Assembly: GCA_963707145.1 (NCBI GenBank)
Contig: CAVPOQ010000003.1
Coordinates: 62,001-126,000 of the forward strand
DNA from: RPQJ01 sp963707145
GTDB lineage: Bacteria; Pseudomonadota; Gammaproteobacteria; Steroidobacterales; Steroidobacteraceae
DNA: 64,000 nucleotides
Reading direction: 5' to 3'
The notes beneath the pieces were generated by a model. That model saw only the letters and a program-made list of their open reading frames with translations. It was not told where the DNA came from and searched no databases. Below are positions 53,663 through 64,000 of the stretch, in pieces. Position 1 is the first letter of the stretch. The number at the start of each line of letters is the position of its first letter. The position numbers and the translations under genes were made by a program.

Positions 53663-54277
53663 CTAGCCGGATCGGGCGGCCGCCACTGGCCCGTGGCCGC
53701 GCCGCCGGGCCCGGCGCACGCGCCAGGCGAGCAGGACCGCGAGCAGCACCGCGTACGCGGCGGGTTCCCGCCAGTCGGCCTTTACCTGCCACCAGAAGTG
53801 CACGCAGCCCGCGATCGCCGCTGGGTAGACCAGCCGGTGCAGTCGCTGCCAGCGTGCGCCGAGCCGCCGCATCCAGCCACGCGTCGAGGTGACCGCGAGT
53901 GGCACCAGCATGAGGAACGCCGAGAAACCCACGGTGATGTAGGGGCGCTCGGCGATGTCCGCAGCGATCGCACGCAGGTCGCCCCACTGGTCGAGCACGA
54001 ACCAGGTGAGAAAGTGCAGGCCCAGGTAGGTGAACGCATAGAGTCCCAGCATGCGCCGCCATCCCATGAGCCACGGCTTGCGCAGCGACACGGCGAGCGG
54101 CGTGATGCAAAGCGTCGCCAACAGCAGGCGCAATCCCCACTTGCCCAGGTTGTCCATGAGTTCGTCGATCGGATTGGCGCCGAGGCCGAGGCCCGCCACG
54201 CCGGACGCCCGCGCGAGCAGCCACGCCAGCGGCAGCGCGCAGAGCAGGAACAGCACGGGCTTGGCGTAGCGGCGCAT
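53663..54277 (-). CDS. msrQ: Haem-binding membrane subunit MsrQ
   Basis: A 204-residue, six-helix b-type cytochrome of the ferric-reductase-like group. It passes electrons from the quinone pool to MsrP. Seen: NPIDELMDNLGKWGLRLLLA, LAVSLRKPWLMGWRRMLGLY, AFTYLGLHFLTWFVLDQ (haem His) and RRLGARWQRLHRLVYPAAIA with CVHFWWQVKADW (haem His residues). Starts at ATG 54277, 114 bp after msrP in transcription order. Confidence 0.95.
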   Translation of the reverse strand: MRRYAKPVLFLLCALPLAWLLARASGVAGLGLGANPIDELMDNLGKWGLRLLLATLCITPLAVSLRKPWLMGWRRMLGLYAFTYLGLHFLTWFVLDQWGDLRAIAADIAERPYITVGFSAFLMLVPLAVTSTRGWMRRLGARWQRLHRLVYPAAIAGCVHFWWQVKADWREPAAYAVLLAVLLAWRVRRARRRGHGPVAAARSG

Positions 54278-54391
54278 GGTGAGGGCGGGGACTTGGTGGC
54301 TGGGTGAGGGCGGGGCCCGGCAGCGCCGTCGACGGTCGCGCGCTGTCGCGGAATGAGATCGTCCGGCGTCGCGCTTGCGACCGGTCGCAGG

Positions 54392-55330
54392 TCAGAAGCT
54401 CTTGCGCAGGTCCATGGCGCGATACAGCCCGGCGACCTGATCGGCGTAACCGTTGAAGGGCAGGGTGGGCACGCGCGGCGCGAACAGGCCTGCACCGATG
54501 CGCCGCTCCTTCGCCTGGCTCCAGCGCGGGTGGTCGACCTCCGGATTCACATTCGCGTAGAAGCCATACTCCTGAGGCGCCGAGCGGTTCCACGACGTGG
54601 GCGGCTGCTGCTCGGTGAAGCGGATCTCGACGATGGACTTGATGCTCTTGAAGCCGTACTTCCACGGCACCACCAGTCGCAGCGGTGCGCCGTTCTGGTT
54701 CGGCAGCACCTCCCCGTACAGCCCGACCGCAAGGATGGCGAGCGGGTGCATGGCCTCGTCGATGCGCAGCCCCTCCACGTACGGCCAGTCGAGCACGGGA
54801 AAGCGCTGGCCCGGCATCTCGCCTGGCCGGTAGACGGTCTTGAAGGCGACGTACTTCGCGCGCGAGGTCGGTCGAAAGCGCTTCAGCAGGTCGCCGAGCG
54901 GGAAGCCGATCCAGGGAATCACCATGGACCACGCCTCGACGCAGCGCAGGCGGTAGACGCGTTCCTCGAGCGCATGAGGCTTCAGCAGGTCCTCGAGACC
55001 GAAGCTGCCCGTGACCTCGGCCTCCCCGGCGATCGCGACGCTCCAGGGCTTCGGTCGGAATCGCCCGGAGCGCTGCGCGGGTTCCGCCTTGTCTACGCCG
55101 AACTCGTAGAAGTTGTTGTAAGTGGTTATATCTTCTCGGGAATTGAGCGGCTCGGAGGTGCTGTAGGGGGAGTTGCGGCGGAACTGCAGGGCAGCCGCGC
55201 CCAGCGCCGGCGACCCCAGGCCGGCGAGCGCGAGGCCCGCCATGCCCTGCAGCAGGCGCCGACGGTCGAGGTACGCCTCGCGAGGGGTGATCTCGCTGGA
55301 GGGGGGAACCGCCGGTCTCGACTTGCGCAT
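54392..55330 (-). CDS. msrP: Periplasmic methionine sulfoxide reductase catalytic subunit MsrP
   Basis: A 312-residue molybdopterin enzyme that repairs oxidised methionine in periplasmic proteins. DRRRLLQGMAGLALAGLGS is a twin-arginine signal. FRRNSPYSTSEPLNSREDIT, TYNNFYEFG and VYRLRCVEAWSMVIPWIGFP (molybdenum ligand Cys130) are family marks, with PFNGYADQVAGLYRAMDLRK-like ending. ATG 55330 gives the usual N-terminal region. It is operonic with msrQ. Confidence 0.96.
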   Translation of the reverse strand: MRKSRPAVPPSSEITPREAYLDRRRLLQGMAGLALAGLGSPALGAAALQFRRNSPYSTSEPLNSREDITTYNNFYEFGVDKAEPAQRSGRFRPKPWSVAIAGEAEVTGSFGLEDLLKPHALEERVYRLRCVEAWSMVIPWIGFPLGDLLKRFRPTSRAKYVAFKTVYRPGEMPGQRFPVLDWPYVEGLRIDEAMHPLAILAVGLYGEVLPNQNGAPLRLVVPWKYGFKSIKSIVEIRFTEQQPPTSWNRSAPQEYGFYANVNPEVDHPRWSQAKERRIGAGLFAPRVPTLPFNGYADQVAGLYRAMDLRKSF

Positions 55331-55465
55331 GGTTCGGACTCGCCTGGGGACAGCATGACCCTGTTCGCTAGAGGACCGGGCAATGGAGCCGCGCATTGCC
55401 CATTGCCGCGCACCGGGGCTCGCAAGGCGCCGCCGAGCGTTCACCGCCACCGTGTCGCCGGAGGT

Positions 55466-56224
55466 CTAGCGCAGGGCGTCGAGCAGCGCGGGCAGCACCC
55501 GGCCGGACGGCCCGCGCAGCACGACGTCGGCGTGGGGGGACAGGTCCGTCGTGCCGGGGTTGATCTCGATGACGGTTGCACGCCGCCGCAGGGCCGTCTC
55601 GGCGAGGCCAGCGGCCGGGTAGACGAGCGAGGAGGTGCCGACCGAGAGGAAGACGTCGCAGTCCTCCGCCGCCGCGTCGGCGAGCAGCAGCGCGTCGCGG
55701 GGGATCATCTCACCGAACCACACGACGTCGGGTCGCAGCAGGCCGCCGCAGGACGCACAGCGTGGCAACCCGCCGGCGGCGGCACCGGAGCGCTCCGCGA
55801 CCACCTGCTCGCGGAGGCAGCGGTCGCGAAGGATGTTGCCGTGGTATTCGATCACGCCGGCGCTGCCCGCGCGCTGGTGCAGGCCGTCCACGTTCTGCGT
55901 GACGAGCGTGAGGCGCGGCACGCGCCGCGCGAGCTCCGCGAGTGCCAGGTGCCCGGCGTTCGGTTGCGCCTGCCGGACCAGCTCGCGCCGCCACTCGTAC
56001 CACTGCCAGACGAACTCCGGGTCGCGCTCGAAGGCTTCTGGCGTGGCGAGATCCTCGGGCCGGAAGTTCGCCCAGAGCCCGGTCAGCGCGTCGCGGAAGG
56101 TGGGGATGCCGCTCTCGGCGGAGATGCCGGCTCCGGTCAGCACGCAGACGTGGCGGGCGTGCGCCAGCGCCGCAGCCGTCCGCGCCATCAGCTCGGGCGC
56201 GGGGACAGGGGCGTCGCTCGTCAC
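55466..56224 (-). CDS. cobB: NAD-dependent protein deacylase, SIRT5-like sirtuin
   Basis: A 252-residue class III sirtuin. Seen: VLTGAGISAESGIPTFRDAL, TQNVDGLHQRAG, catalytic His128 in IEYHGNILRD, VVWFGEMIPRD and FLSVGTSSLVYPAAG. Tyr76 and Arg79 in WYEWRR form the YxxR pair that marks enzymes removing succinyl or other acidic acyl groups. The zinc site keeps CASCG but has only one Cys in the first pair (RDRCLREQ), as in E. coli CobB. Starts at GTG 56224, 33 bp after acnA, so it may be read with acnA. Confidence 0.9.
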   Translation of the reverse strand: MTSDAPVPAPELMARTAAALAHARHVCVLTGAGISAESGIPTFRDALTGLWANFRPEDLATPEAFERDPEFVWQWYEWRRELVRQAQPNAGHLALAELARRVPRLTLVTQNVDGLHQRAGSAGVIEYHGNILRDRCLREQVVAERSGAAAGGLPRCASCGGLLRPDVVWFGEMIPRDALLLADAAAEDCDVFLSVGTSSLVYPAAGLAETALRRRATVIEINPGTTDLSPHADVVLRGPSGRVLPALLDALR

Positions 56225-56257
56225 GATCCCCTGTCCACCCGTTGCCCGGACCGGCTC

Positions 56258-58951
<2,694 letters not shown>

Positions 58952-58991
58952 GGAACCTCCGGGAGACGAACGGGCCCGATTTATCCGCGCA

Positions 58992-58997
58992 ATTATA
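58992..58997 (-). promoter_or_regulatory. Consensus -10 box ahead of acnA
   Basis: A perfect TATAAT on the minus strand, between the mnmA stop and acnA, 40 bp before the ATG. A -35 box at the right distance is poor, so the box is supported mainly by its AT-rich contrast and position. Confidence 0.5.
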
Positions 58998-59002
58998 CTT
59001 TT

Positions 59003-60118
59003 TCAGGCCCCGGGCGCGTCAGTGGAGGCCGAATCGGCCGCCCGCGAGATCACGGCGCCGCCGAGGCAGTCCTCGCCGTCGTAGAAGACGGCCGACTGTC
59101 CGGGGGTGACCGCCCGCTGCAGGGCCAGGCAGGCGACGCTCAGCCCGCCGTCGGGCCGCACGGCGACCGTGCAGGCCTGGTCGGGCTGCCGGTAGCGGGT
59201 CTTCACGGTGCACGCGAACTCGTGCGCCGGTGGTGCGCCCGCGACCCAGTGCGCCGTCTCGGTGTCGAACGCGCGACTCATGAGCCGCGGATCGTCGTGC
59301 CGCTGGGTCACCACCAGCACGTTGCGCCCCGGGTCCTTCCCGGCGACGTACCACGGCGCCTCCGCCGCGCCCCGCACGCCGCCGACCGCGAGCCCCTGCC
59401 TCTGGCCCAGCGTGTAGTACATCAGCCCGCGATGCTCCCCGATCGCGCGACCGGTGGTGGTCTCGATCACCCCGGGCCGGGCCGGAAGATAGCGTGCGAG
59501 GAACTCCGCGAACGGCCGCTCGCCGATGAAGCAGATGCCGGTGCTGTCGCGCTTGTCGTGCACGGGCAGGGCACGCTCGTGGGCGATGCGGCGCACCTCG
59601 GTCTTGGCGAGGTGACCGATCGGGAACAGCGTCCGCCCGAGCTGTTCCCCGGGCACGGTGTGCAGGAAATAGGTCTGGTCCTTGCCACGATCGGCTGCGC
59701 GCAGCAGTCGGGGCCGTCCGTCCGTGACCACCGACCTCGCGTAGTGACCGGTCGCGAACCACTGCGCTCCGAGGCGGCGCGCGTGCTCGAAGCAGCTGCC
59801 GAACTTGATCTCGCGATTGCAGGCCACGTCGGGGTTTGGCGTGCGCCCGGCGCGCAGTTCGTCGAGGAAGTGCGCGAACACGCGTTCACGATACTCCGCG
59901 GCGAAGTCCACGGTGTGCAGCACGATGCCGAGCTGCTCGCAGACCCGCCGGGCGTCCTGCAGGTCCGCAGCGGACGTGCAGTAGCCGTCGTCGTCCTCGT
60001 CCCAGTTGCGCATGAAAAGCGCCTGCACGTCGTAACCGGCGTCGGCGAGCAGTGCGGCGGCAACGGCCGAATCCACGCCGCCGGAGAGGGCGAGGACCAC
60101 GCGTGGTGCCGGGCTCAT
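59003..60118 (-). CDS. mnmA: tRNA 2-thiouridylase MnmA
   Basis: A 371-residue enzyme that puts sulfur on U34 of Lys, Glu and Gln tRNAs. The N-terminal PP-loop LALSGGVDSAVAAALL binds ATP; catalytic Cys100 lies in TPNPDVACNREIKF and persulfide Cys196 in KRDSTGICFIGERPF. GKDQTYFLHTVP, YYTLGQRQGLAVGG and the C-terminal beta domain (KTRYRQPDQACTV, AVTPGQSAVFYDGEDCLGGA) are complete. It follows nudJ by 31 bp, as in many gammaproteobacteria. Confidence 0.97.
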   Translation of the reverse strand: MSPAPRVVLALSGGVDSAVAAALLADAGYDVQALFMRNWDEDDDGYCTSAADLQDARRVCEQLGIVLHTVDFAAEYRERVFAHFLDELRAGRTPNPDVACNREIKFGSCFEHARRLGAQWFATGHYARSVVTDGRPRLLRAADRGKDQTYFLHTVPGEQLGRTLFPIGHLAKTEVRRIAHERALPVHDKRDSTGICFIGERPFAEFLARYLPARPGVIETTTGRAIGEHRGLMYYTLGQRQGLAVGGVRGAAEAPWYVAGKDPGRNVLVVTQRHDDPRLMSRAFDTETAHWVAGAPPAHEFACTVKTRYRQPDQACTVAVRPDGGLSVACLALQRAVTPGQSAVFYDGEDCLGGAVISRAADSASTDAPGA

Positions 60119-60149
60119 GCGCGCGACTCCGGCGCAGCGCGGGGCCGTC

Positions 60150-60626
60150 TCACCCGCTCGCGGCGAGCGAGACGGGGGCGGCGATCAGGTGGCTGATCAG
60201 AGACAGCGGATGACGGGCGCCGCACAGGTAGTCGTCCACGCACTGCGTCACCAGCGGACTGCGCAGCCGCAGTCGCGGTGAGGCGAGTTCCGCACGCGCG
60301 AGCCAGCGGGTGCGCAGGATGCCGTGGTCGAGCGGTCGCGCGGGCTCGTGTGCGATGAGCTCGCCGGCGAATGCGACCCTGAGGAAGGTCCGCGCCACGT
60401 GCTCCGGGCGCCAGACGTAGACGCCGACGACGGCCCGCGGCTCGAAGTGCCACGCCGTTTCCTCGAGGGTCTCCCGCACGATCGCCTGCAGAAAGGTCTC
60501 GCCGTCCTCCAGGTGGCCGGCGGGTTGGTTGATCACCACCCGGCCGCCGGAGCGCTCTTCCACGAACAGGAACTTGCCGTCACGTTCCGCGATGGCGGCG
60601 ACGGTCACGTCGGGCTTCCATGTCAT
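60150..60626 (-). CDS. nudJ: NUDIX hydrolase, NudJ type (phosphatase NudJ)
   Basis: A 158-residue NUDIX pyrophosphohydrolase. The Nudix box is GHLEDGETFLQAIVRETLEE followed by TAW (the usual Gly is Ala here), and VTVAAIAERDGKFLFVEERS and INQPAGHLE fit NudJ, which dephosphorylates nucleoside di- and triphosphates and HMP-PP. ATG 60626 is preferred over 60635 because the latter overlaps the -10 box, which would make the mRNA begin at the 60626 ATG. It lies just ahead of mnmA. Confidence 0.9.
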   Translation of the reverse strand: MTWKPDVTVAAIAERDGKFLFVEERSGGRVVINQPAGHLEDGETFLQAIVRETLEETAWHFEPRAVVGVYVWRPEHVARTFLRVAFAGELIAHEPARPLDHGILRTRWLARAELASPRLRLRSPLVTQCVDDYLCGARHPLSLISHLIAAPVSLAASG

Positions 60627-60633
60627 GCCCGAC

Positions 60634-60639
60634 ATTATA
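60634..60639 (-). promoter_or_regulatory. Consensus -10 box of nudJ, suggesting a leaderless mRNA
   Basis: TATAAT on the minus strand followed by exactly 7 nt (GTCGGGC) and then ATG. The predicted start of transcription coincides with the start codon; no Shine-Dalgarno is present. Confidence 0.5.
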
Positions 60640-60669
60640 AGGCGAAGCGGGTGCGGGCCCGGAGGGCCG

Positions 60670-61176
60670 TCAGAAGTCGATCGCGGTGGCCCGCATCTCG
60701 GGCTGGATCAGGCTCACCGCCCAGACTTCATCGAAGTAGGCGAGGTGGCGGCGCACGATACTCTGGTCGTCGAATTCGGCGATGCCGTCCCACTTCGTGG
60801 CCTGCTGGCGGTACGCGATGGCACGGTCGTCGGCGATGATGAACGAGGCAGGATTGTTGCGGTACTCGGGCGGCACGTTGCGCAGTTCGATGAAGCTCGT
60901 GAGGCGCCGGGCCATCTGCATGAAGCGGTTGCCCTCGCGCTGCGCCCGGGCCGGGTCGGAGATCAGCACCCGCAGACGCGCGTGCCCGCGGGCCAGCACC
61001 AGGCGCTTCACCGGCTCCAGGAACGAGTCCTGGTCGTAGAGCACCGGCTCGAGGTTCGGCGTGTAGATGGACATCGAGCGCTGCGCCCGCGTGGCGAGTT
61101 CAGCGACCGCCGCCCGGTACTCATCGAGCGTCGTGATGACGCTCCTCGTTCCCGTGCCGTCCTGCCGAATTTCCAT
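60670..61176 (-). CDS. Conserved protein with PLD-like/DUF7931-type features
   Basis: A 168-residue protein. Visible pattern: RSMSIYTPNLEPVLYDQDSF, VKRLVLARGHARLRVLISDP, MQMARRLTSFIELRNVPPEY, SFIIADDRAIAYRQQATKWD and RRHLAYFDEVW. This resembles the half-domain of phospholipase-D-like proteins (strand, ISDP, arginine-rich helix, strand) and I believe it is DUF7931, but without the HxK motif it is not an active phospholipase. ATG 61176 lies inside the end of the upstream GNAT gene (56-nt overlap), so the two are coupled. Function unknown. Confidence 0.65.
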   Translation of the reverse strand: MEIRQDGTGTRSVITTLDEYRAAVAELATRAQRSMSIYTPNLEPVLYDQDSFLEPVKRLVLARGHARLRVLISDPARAQREGNRFMQMARRLTSFIELRNVPPEYRNNPASFIIADDRAIAYRQQATKWDGIAEFDDQSIVRRHLAYFDEVWAVSLIQPEMRATAIDF

Positions 61177-61618
61177 CGCGTGGTCCGATCCCCATTCGCA
61201 TCCGCACGTGCGGGATGCCAACCTCGTCGAAGATGGGCCCTTCGGCCCGGAAGCCCAGCCGGCGGTAGAAACCTCCGGCAGCGGTCTGGGCATGAAGATA
61301 AACCGATTCAAACCCCAAAACTGTGGCCTGGTTCACGAGGCGGCGCATGATCTCGCCGCCGATGCCGGTGCCGCGCCAGGCCTGCAGCACCGCCACGCGC
61401 CCGATCTTGCCACCGGCCTCGAGCCGTCCGGTGCCGACTGGCTCACGGATTCCAGCCACCGCCAGCACGTGCCACGACCGCGCGTCCTCGGTATCCCATT
61501 CCTCGCTCTCCGGTACTCCCTGTTCCTCGACGAACACCCGCCGACGCACGAACTCCAGCGCCGCCCGGTCCTCGGGCCAGCGGGCAGGACGCAATGCAAT
61601 GGCTGCTGCGCGATCCAC
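61121..61618 (-). CDS. GNAT-family acetyltransferase, ElaA-like
   Basis: A 165-residue N-acetyltransferase. FVRRRVFVEEQGVPESEEWD is the substrate loop of the ElaA/YjdJ-like group; VGTGRLEAGGKIGRVAVLQA and WRGTGIGGEIMRRLVNQATV (acetyl-CoA loop RGTGIGG) are the core, followed by YLHAQTAAGGFYRRLGFRAE. It starts at GTG 61618, 4 bp after purB, and overlaps the next gene by 56 nt. Substrate unknown. Confidence 0.88.
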   Translation of the reverse strand: MDRAAAIALRPARWPEDRAALEFVRRRVFVEEQGVPESEEWDTEDARSWHVLAVAGIREPVGTGRLEAGGKIGRVAVLQAWRGTGIGGEIMRRLVNQATVLGFESVYLHAQTAAGGFYRRLGFRAEGPIFDEVGIPHVRMRMGIGPRDGNSAGRHGNEERHHDAR

Positions 61619-61622
61619 GGAC

Positions 61623-62990
61623 TCAGACGCTTCGCGCCAGTCGCGCCGCGATTCCCAGATACCCGGCCGGCGTCAGCGACCGCAGCCGTTGCTTCTCTGC
61701 GTCCGGAATCGGCAGGCGGTCGACGAACTGGGCGATCGACGCGGCGTCCATGCGGCGGCCACGGGTGAGGGTCTTCAGCTGCTCGTACGCCTGCGGCACG
61801 GCATAGCGGCGCATCACCGTCTGGATCGGCTCGGCAAGCAGTTCCCAGTTGGCGTCGAGGTCCGCGGCGAGCCGCTCGCGGTCCACCTCGAGCCGCACCA
61901 GTCCCCGTGCCGCAGACTGCACGGCGAGATCGCTATGGGCGAGGGCGACGCCAATGTTGCGCTGGACGGTGGAGTCGGTGAGGTCGCGCTGCCAGCGTGA
62001 CACCGGCAGCTTGTCGGACATGAAGCGCAGCAGCGCATTGGCCATGCCGAGGTTGCCCTCGGCATTCTCGAAGTCGATCGGGTTCACCTTGTGTGGCATG
62101 GTGGAGGAGCCCACCTCGCCGGCGACCACTTTCTGGCGGAAATAGCCCAGCGAGATGTAGCCCCAGAAGTCGCGGCACAGATCCAGCAGCACCAGGTTGC
62201 AGCGGGCGAGCGCGTCGAAGTACTCGGCCATCCAGTCGTGCGGCTCGATCTGCGTCGTCAGGGGACTCCACTCGAGGCCGAGCGACTCCACGAGGCGTCG
62301 GGCGAGTGACGGCCAGTCCACGTCCGGGTAGGCCGCGAAGTGCGCATTGAAATTGCCCACGGCGCCGTTGAACTTGCCGCGCACCGGCACCCGCGCCAGT
62401 GTCTCGCGCGCCTGCCGCAGCCGGTTCACGAACACCGCCACCTCCTTGCCGAGGGTCGTCGGCGTGGCGGGCTGGCCGTGAGTCCGCGACATCATCGCGT
62501 CGTCGGCATGCGCGTGGGCCATGGCGCGCAGCGCGTCCGTGAGCGACGCCAGCCGCGGCAGCAGCACGGCGTCGCGCGCCTCGCGGGCCATGACGCCGTA
62601 GGCGAGGTTGTTGATGTCCTCCGACGTGCAGGCGAAATGCACGAACTCGAGCCGCGACCGCCACGCCGCGTGCCCCTCGAGGCGACGCTTCAGGAAATAC
62701 TCGACCGCCTTGACGTCGTGGTTGGTCTCCTGCTCGATCGCCTTGATCTCGGCGGCGTCGGCCTCGCCGAACCCGGCGGCGATCGCGACCGCGGCGCCGA
62801 GCTCGGCCGGCGCAAGCCCCTGCATCTCGGCGGGTCCGCCGGGACCGGCCATCGCCTGCAGCCATGCCACCTCGACGCGCACGCGCGCCCGGATGAGACC
62901 CGCCTCGCTGAACAGGGCACGCAGTTCTTCGCACCGGGCCGCATAGCGCCCGTCGAGCGGAGAGAGTGCGGTGAGAGGGGTGAGGCTCAT
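61623..62990 (-). CDS. purB: Adenylosuccinate lyase
   Basis: A 455-residue fumarase-superfamily lyase for two steps of purine synthesis. It is of the E. coli type, with TALSPLDGRYAARCEELRAL, HFACTSEDINNLAYGVM, MMSRTHGQPATPTTLGKEVA (catalytic His), GKFNGAVGNFNAHFAAYPDV and the signature VGSSTMPHKVNPIDFENAEG. ATG 62990. It leads the purB-GNAT-unknown group on the minus strand and is divergent from fumC. Confidence 0.97.
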   Translation of the reverse strand: MSLTPLTALSPLDGRYAARCEELRALFSEAGLIRARVRVEVAWLQAMAGPGGPAEMQGLAPAELGAAVAIAAGFGEADAAEIKAIEQETNHDVKAVEYFLKRRLEGHAAWRSRLEFVHFACTSEDINNLAYGVMAREARDAVLLPRLASLTDALRAMAHAHADDAMMSRTHGQPATPTTLGKEVAVFVNRLRQARETLARVPVRGKFNGAVGNFNAHFAAYPDVDWPSLARRLVESLGLEWSPLTTQIEPHDWMAEYFDALARCNLVLLDLCRDFWGYISLGYFRQKVVAGEVGSSTMPHKVNPIDFENAEGNLGMANALLRFMSDKLPVSRWQRDLTDSTVQRNIGVALAHSDLAVQSAARGLVRLEVDRERLAADLDANWELLAEPIQTVMRRYAVPQAYEQLKTLTRGRRMDAASIAQFVDRLPIPDAEKQRLRSLTPAGYLGIAARLARSV

Positions 62991-63027
62991 GCCTGCATCC
63001 GGAGGTGTTACGATTCCTGATGATACC

Positions 63028-63052
63028 GCAGGCGCCGCGGCGCGGCGCCTGC
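63028..63052 (+). other. GC-rich hairpin in the fumC 5' region
   Basis: GCAGGCGCC and GGCGCCTGC form a perfect 9-bp stem with a 7-nt loop, ending 23 bp before the fumC ATG and 38 bp from the purB start. With no T-run it is not a terminator; it could be an mRNA leader structure for fumC or a protein-binding inverted repeat between divergent genes. Confidence 0.4.
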
Positions 63053-63075
63053 AGAGCAATCCGGAGCCCGACCCG

Positions 63076-64000
63076 ATGACCGACAACGAGTACCGCGTCG
63101 AGCGCGACAGCATGGGCGAGCTGCGCGTCCCCGCGCACGCATTGTGGGGTGCGCAGACGCAGCGCGCGGTGCAGAACTTCCCGGTCAGCGGCCTCCCGAT
63201 GCCGCGCTCTTTCCTGCGCGCGCTCGGCCTGGTGAAGTGGGCCGCTGCGGGTGCGAACCTCGAGCTCGGCGAGCTCGACAAGGTGCGCGGCTTTGCCATC
63301 CAGAAGGCCGCGCTCGAGGTCGCCCAGGGCCGGCACGATGCCCACTTCCCGGTCGACGTGTTCCAGACCGGCTCGGGCACCAGCAGCAACATGAACGCCA
63401 ACGAGGTCATCGCGCGCCTCGCCACGCAGTACGCAGGCGGGGTGGTCGTGCATCCCAACGACCACGTGAACCGCAGCCAGAGCAGCAACGACGTGATTCC
63501 CACCGCGATCCACGTGGCCGCGGCGCTCGATCTCGCCGAGCGGCTGCAGCCGGCGCTCAAGGATCTCGCCGAGACCATCGCGCGCAAGGCGGCCGATGTG
63601 GGCGACACGGTCAAGACCGGACGCACGCACCTGATGGACGCCATGCCGCTCACGCTGGGGCAGGAACTCGGCGCATGGCGCGCCCAGGTGGACGACGGCA
63701 TTGCGCGGCTGCAGTCGACGCGCCCGCGGCTGCACGCGCTGGCGCTCGGTGGCACGGCGGTCGGCACCGGCATCAACGCGCCGGCCGAGTTCGCCACGCG
63801 CGCCGCGACGCTGCTCTCGCGCCAGACGGGGCTCGACCTGCACCCGAGCCGCAACTTCTTCGCGGCGATCGCCGCGCAGGACACGGCGGTCGAGGTCTCC
63901 GGCCAGCTGCGCACGCTCGCGGTCGCGCTGATGAAGATCGCGAACGACCTGCGCTGGATGAACAGCGGCCCGCTGGCGGGACTCGGCGAGATCGCGCTGC
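63076..64000 (+). CDS. fumC: Class II fumarase, partial at right edge
   Basis: The frame from ATG 63076 stays open to the right edge (308 codons). It encodes an iron-independent fumarate hydratase of the citric acid cycle: RVERDSMGELRVPAHALWGA, AQTQRAVQNFPVSG, VFQTGSGTSSNMNANEVIAR, HPNDHVNRSQSSNDVIPTAI (catalytic His region), KTGRTHLMDAMPLTLGQELG, and LALGGTAVGTGINAP. About 150 residues including the GSSIMPGKVNP loop lie outside the window. An ATG at 63020 is in another context (within the hairpin region) and less likely. Confidence 0.95.
   Translation, partial: MTDNEYRVERDSMGELRVPAHALWGAQTQRAVQNFPVSGLPMPRSFLRALGLVKWAAAGANLELGELDKVRGFAIQKAALEVAQGRHDAHFPVDVFQTGSGTSSNMNANEVIARLATQYAGGVVVHPNDHVNRSQSSNDVIPTAIHVAAALDLAERLQPALKDLAETIARKAADVGDTVKTGRTHLMDAMPLTLGQELGAWRAQVDDGIARLQSTRPRLHALALGGTAVGTGINAPAEFATRAATLLSRQTGLDLHPSRNFFAAIAAQDTAVEVSGQLRTLAVALMKIANDLRWMNSGPLAGLGEIAL

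Overview
The window is about 64 kb of very GC-rich chromosome from a gammaproteobacterium. The his gene order (hisG-D-C-B-H-A-F-IE, with a fused hisB, headed by a TrpR-like regulator), an ilvC-leuACDB operon behind a leucine-rich leader, a SAM-I riboswitch in front of metX-metB, and msrPQ, nudJ-mnmA and purB all fit the Xanthomonadales/Steroidobacterales side of the class. No rRNA is present, so the genus cannot be fixed. There are no tRNAs, CRISPR arrays or phage genes that I can see. Layout: 1-1147 holds a PotF-like lipoprotein cut by the left edge. From 1271 to 13286 lies an accessory patch built from an MFS transporter gene, two truncated copies of that gene's 3' end, three decayed IS91-family elements that each keep the same 3' terminus, one dead IS5-family element, a truncated nitroreductase, and three cargo genes that all encode exported proteins (a PKD-containing multihaem cytochrome, an S9 peptidase, and a large secreted protein of unknown family). 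From 13293 the chromosome becomes ordinary: a GNAT gene, the complete his operon on the minus strand, and divergently the SAM-I riboswitch with metX-metB-crcB-DUF190. A small structured RNA gene with its own promoter and terminator lies at about 24.6-24.8 kb. The operon ilvC-leuA-leuC-leuD-leuB (minus) has an attenuator and a leucine-rich leader peptide, and is followed rightward by an M17 aminopeptidase, an MFS transporter and ilvD. From 35.5 to 40.7 kb is a tonB-exbB-exbD-exbD system flanked by two paralogous periplasmic TPR proteins. From 40.8 to 52.7 kb is a catabolic-looking island: VOC protein, two isochorismatase-type amidohydrolases, a CaiB CoA-transferase, an HMG-CoA-lyase-type enzyme, ATP-dependent hydantoinase A and B subunits, a dicarboxylate/amino-acid symporter, an alpha/beta-hydrolase without its nucleophile, and a KAS III-like enzyme. 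The right end is housekeeping: EamA permease, msrPQ, a SIRT5-like deacylase, acnA, mnmA, nudJ, a conserved unknown overlapping a GNAT, purB and fumC (cut by the right edge). How it works together: histidine, leucine/isoleucine/valine and methionine synthesis are clustered and each carries its own visible control device (a 24-bp palindrome next to the TrpR-like gene; a leucine-codon attenuator; a SAM riboswitch). Five genes that look functional (hisIE, hisF, hisH, hisC and the M17 aminopeptidase) carry six single-base frameshifts in GC runs, most likely sequencing or assembly errors. The IS91, IS5, MFS-fragment and nitroreductase remnants are genuinely decayed.
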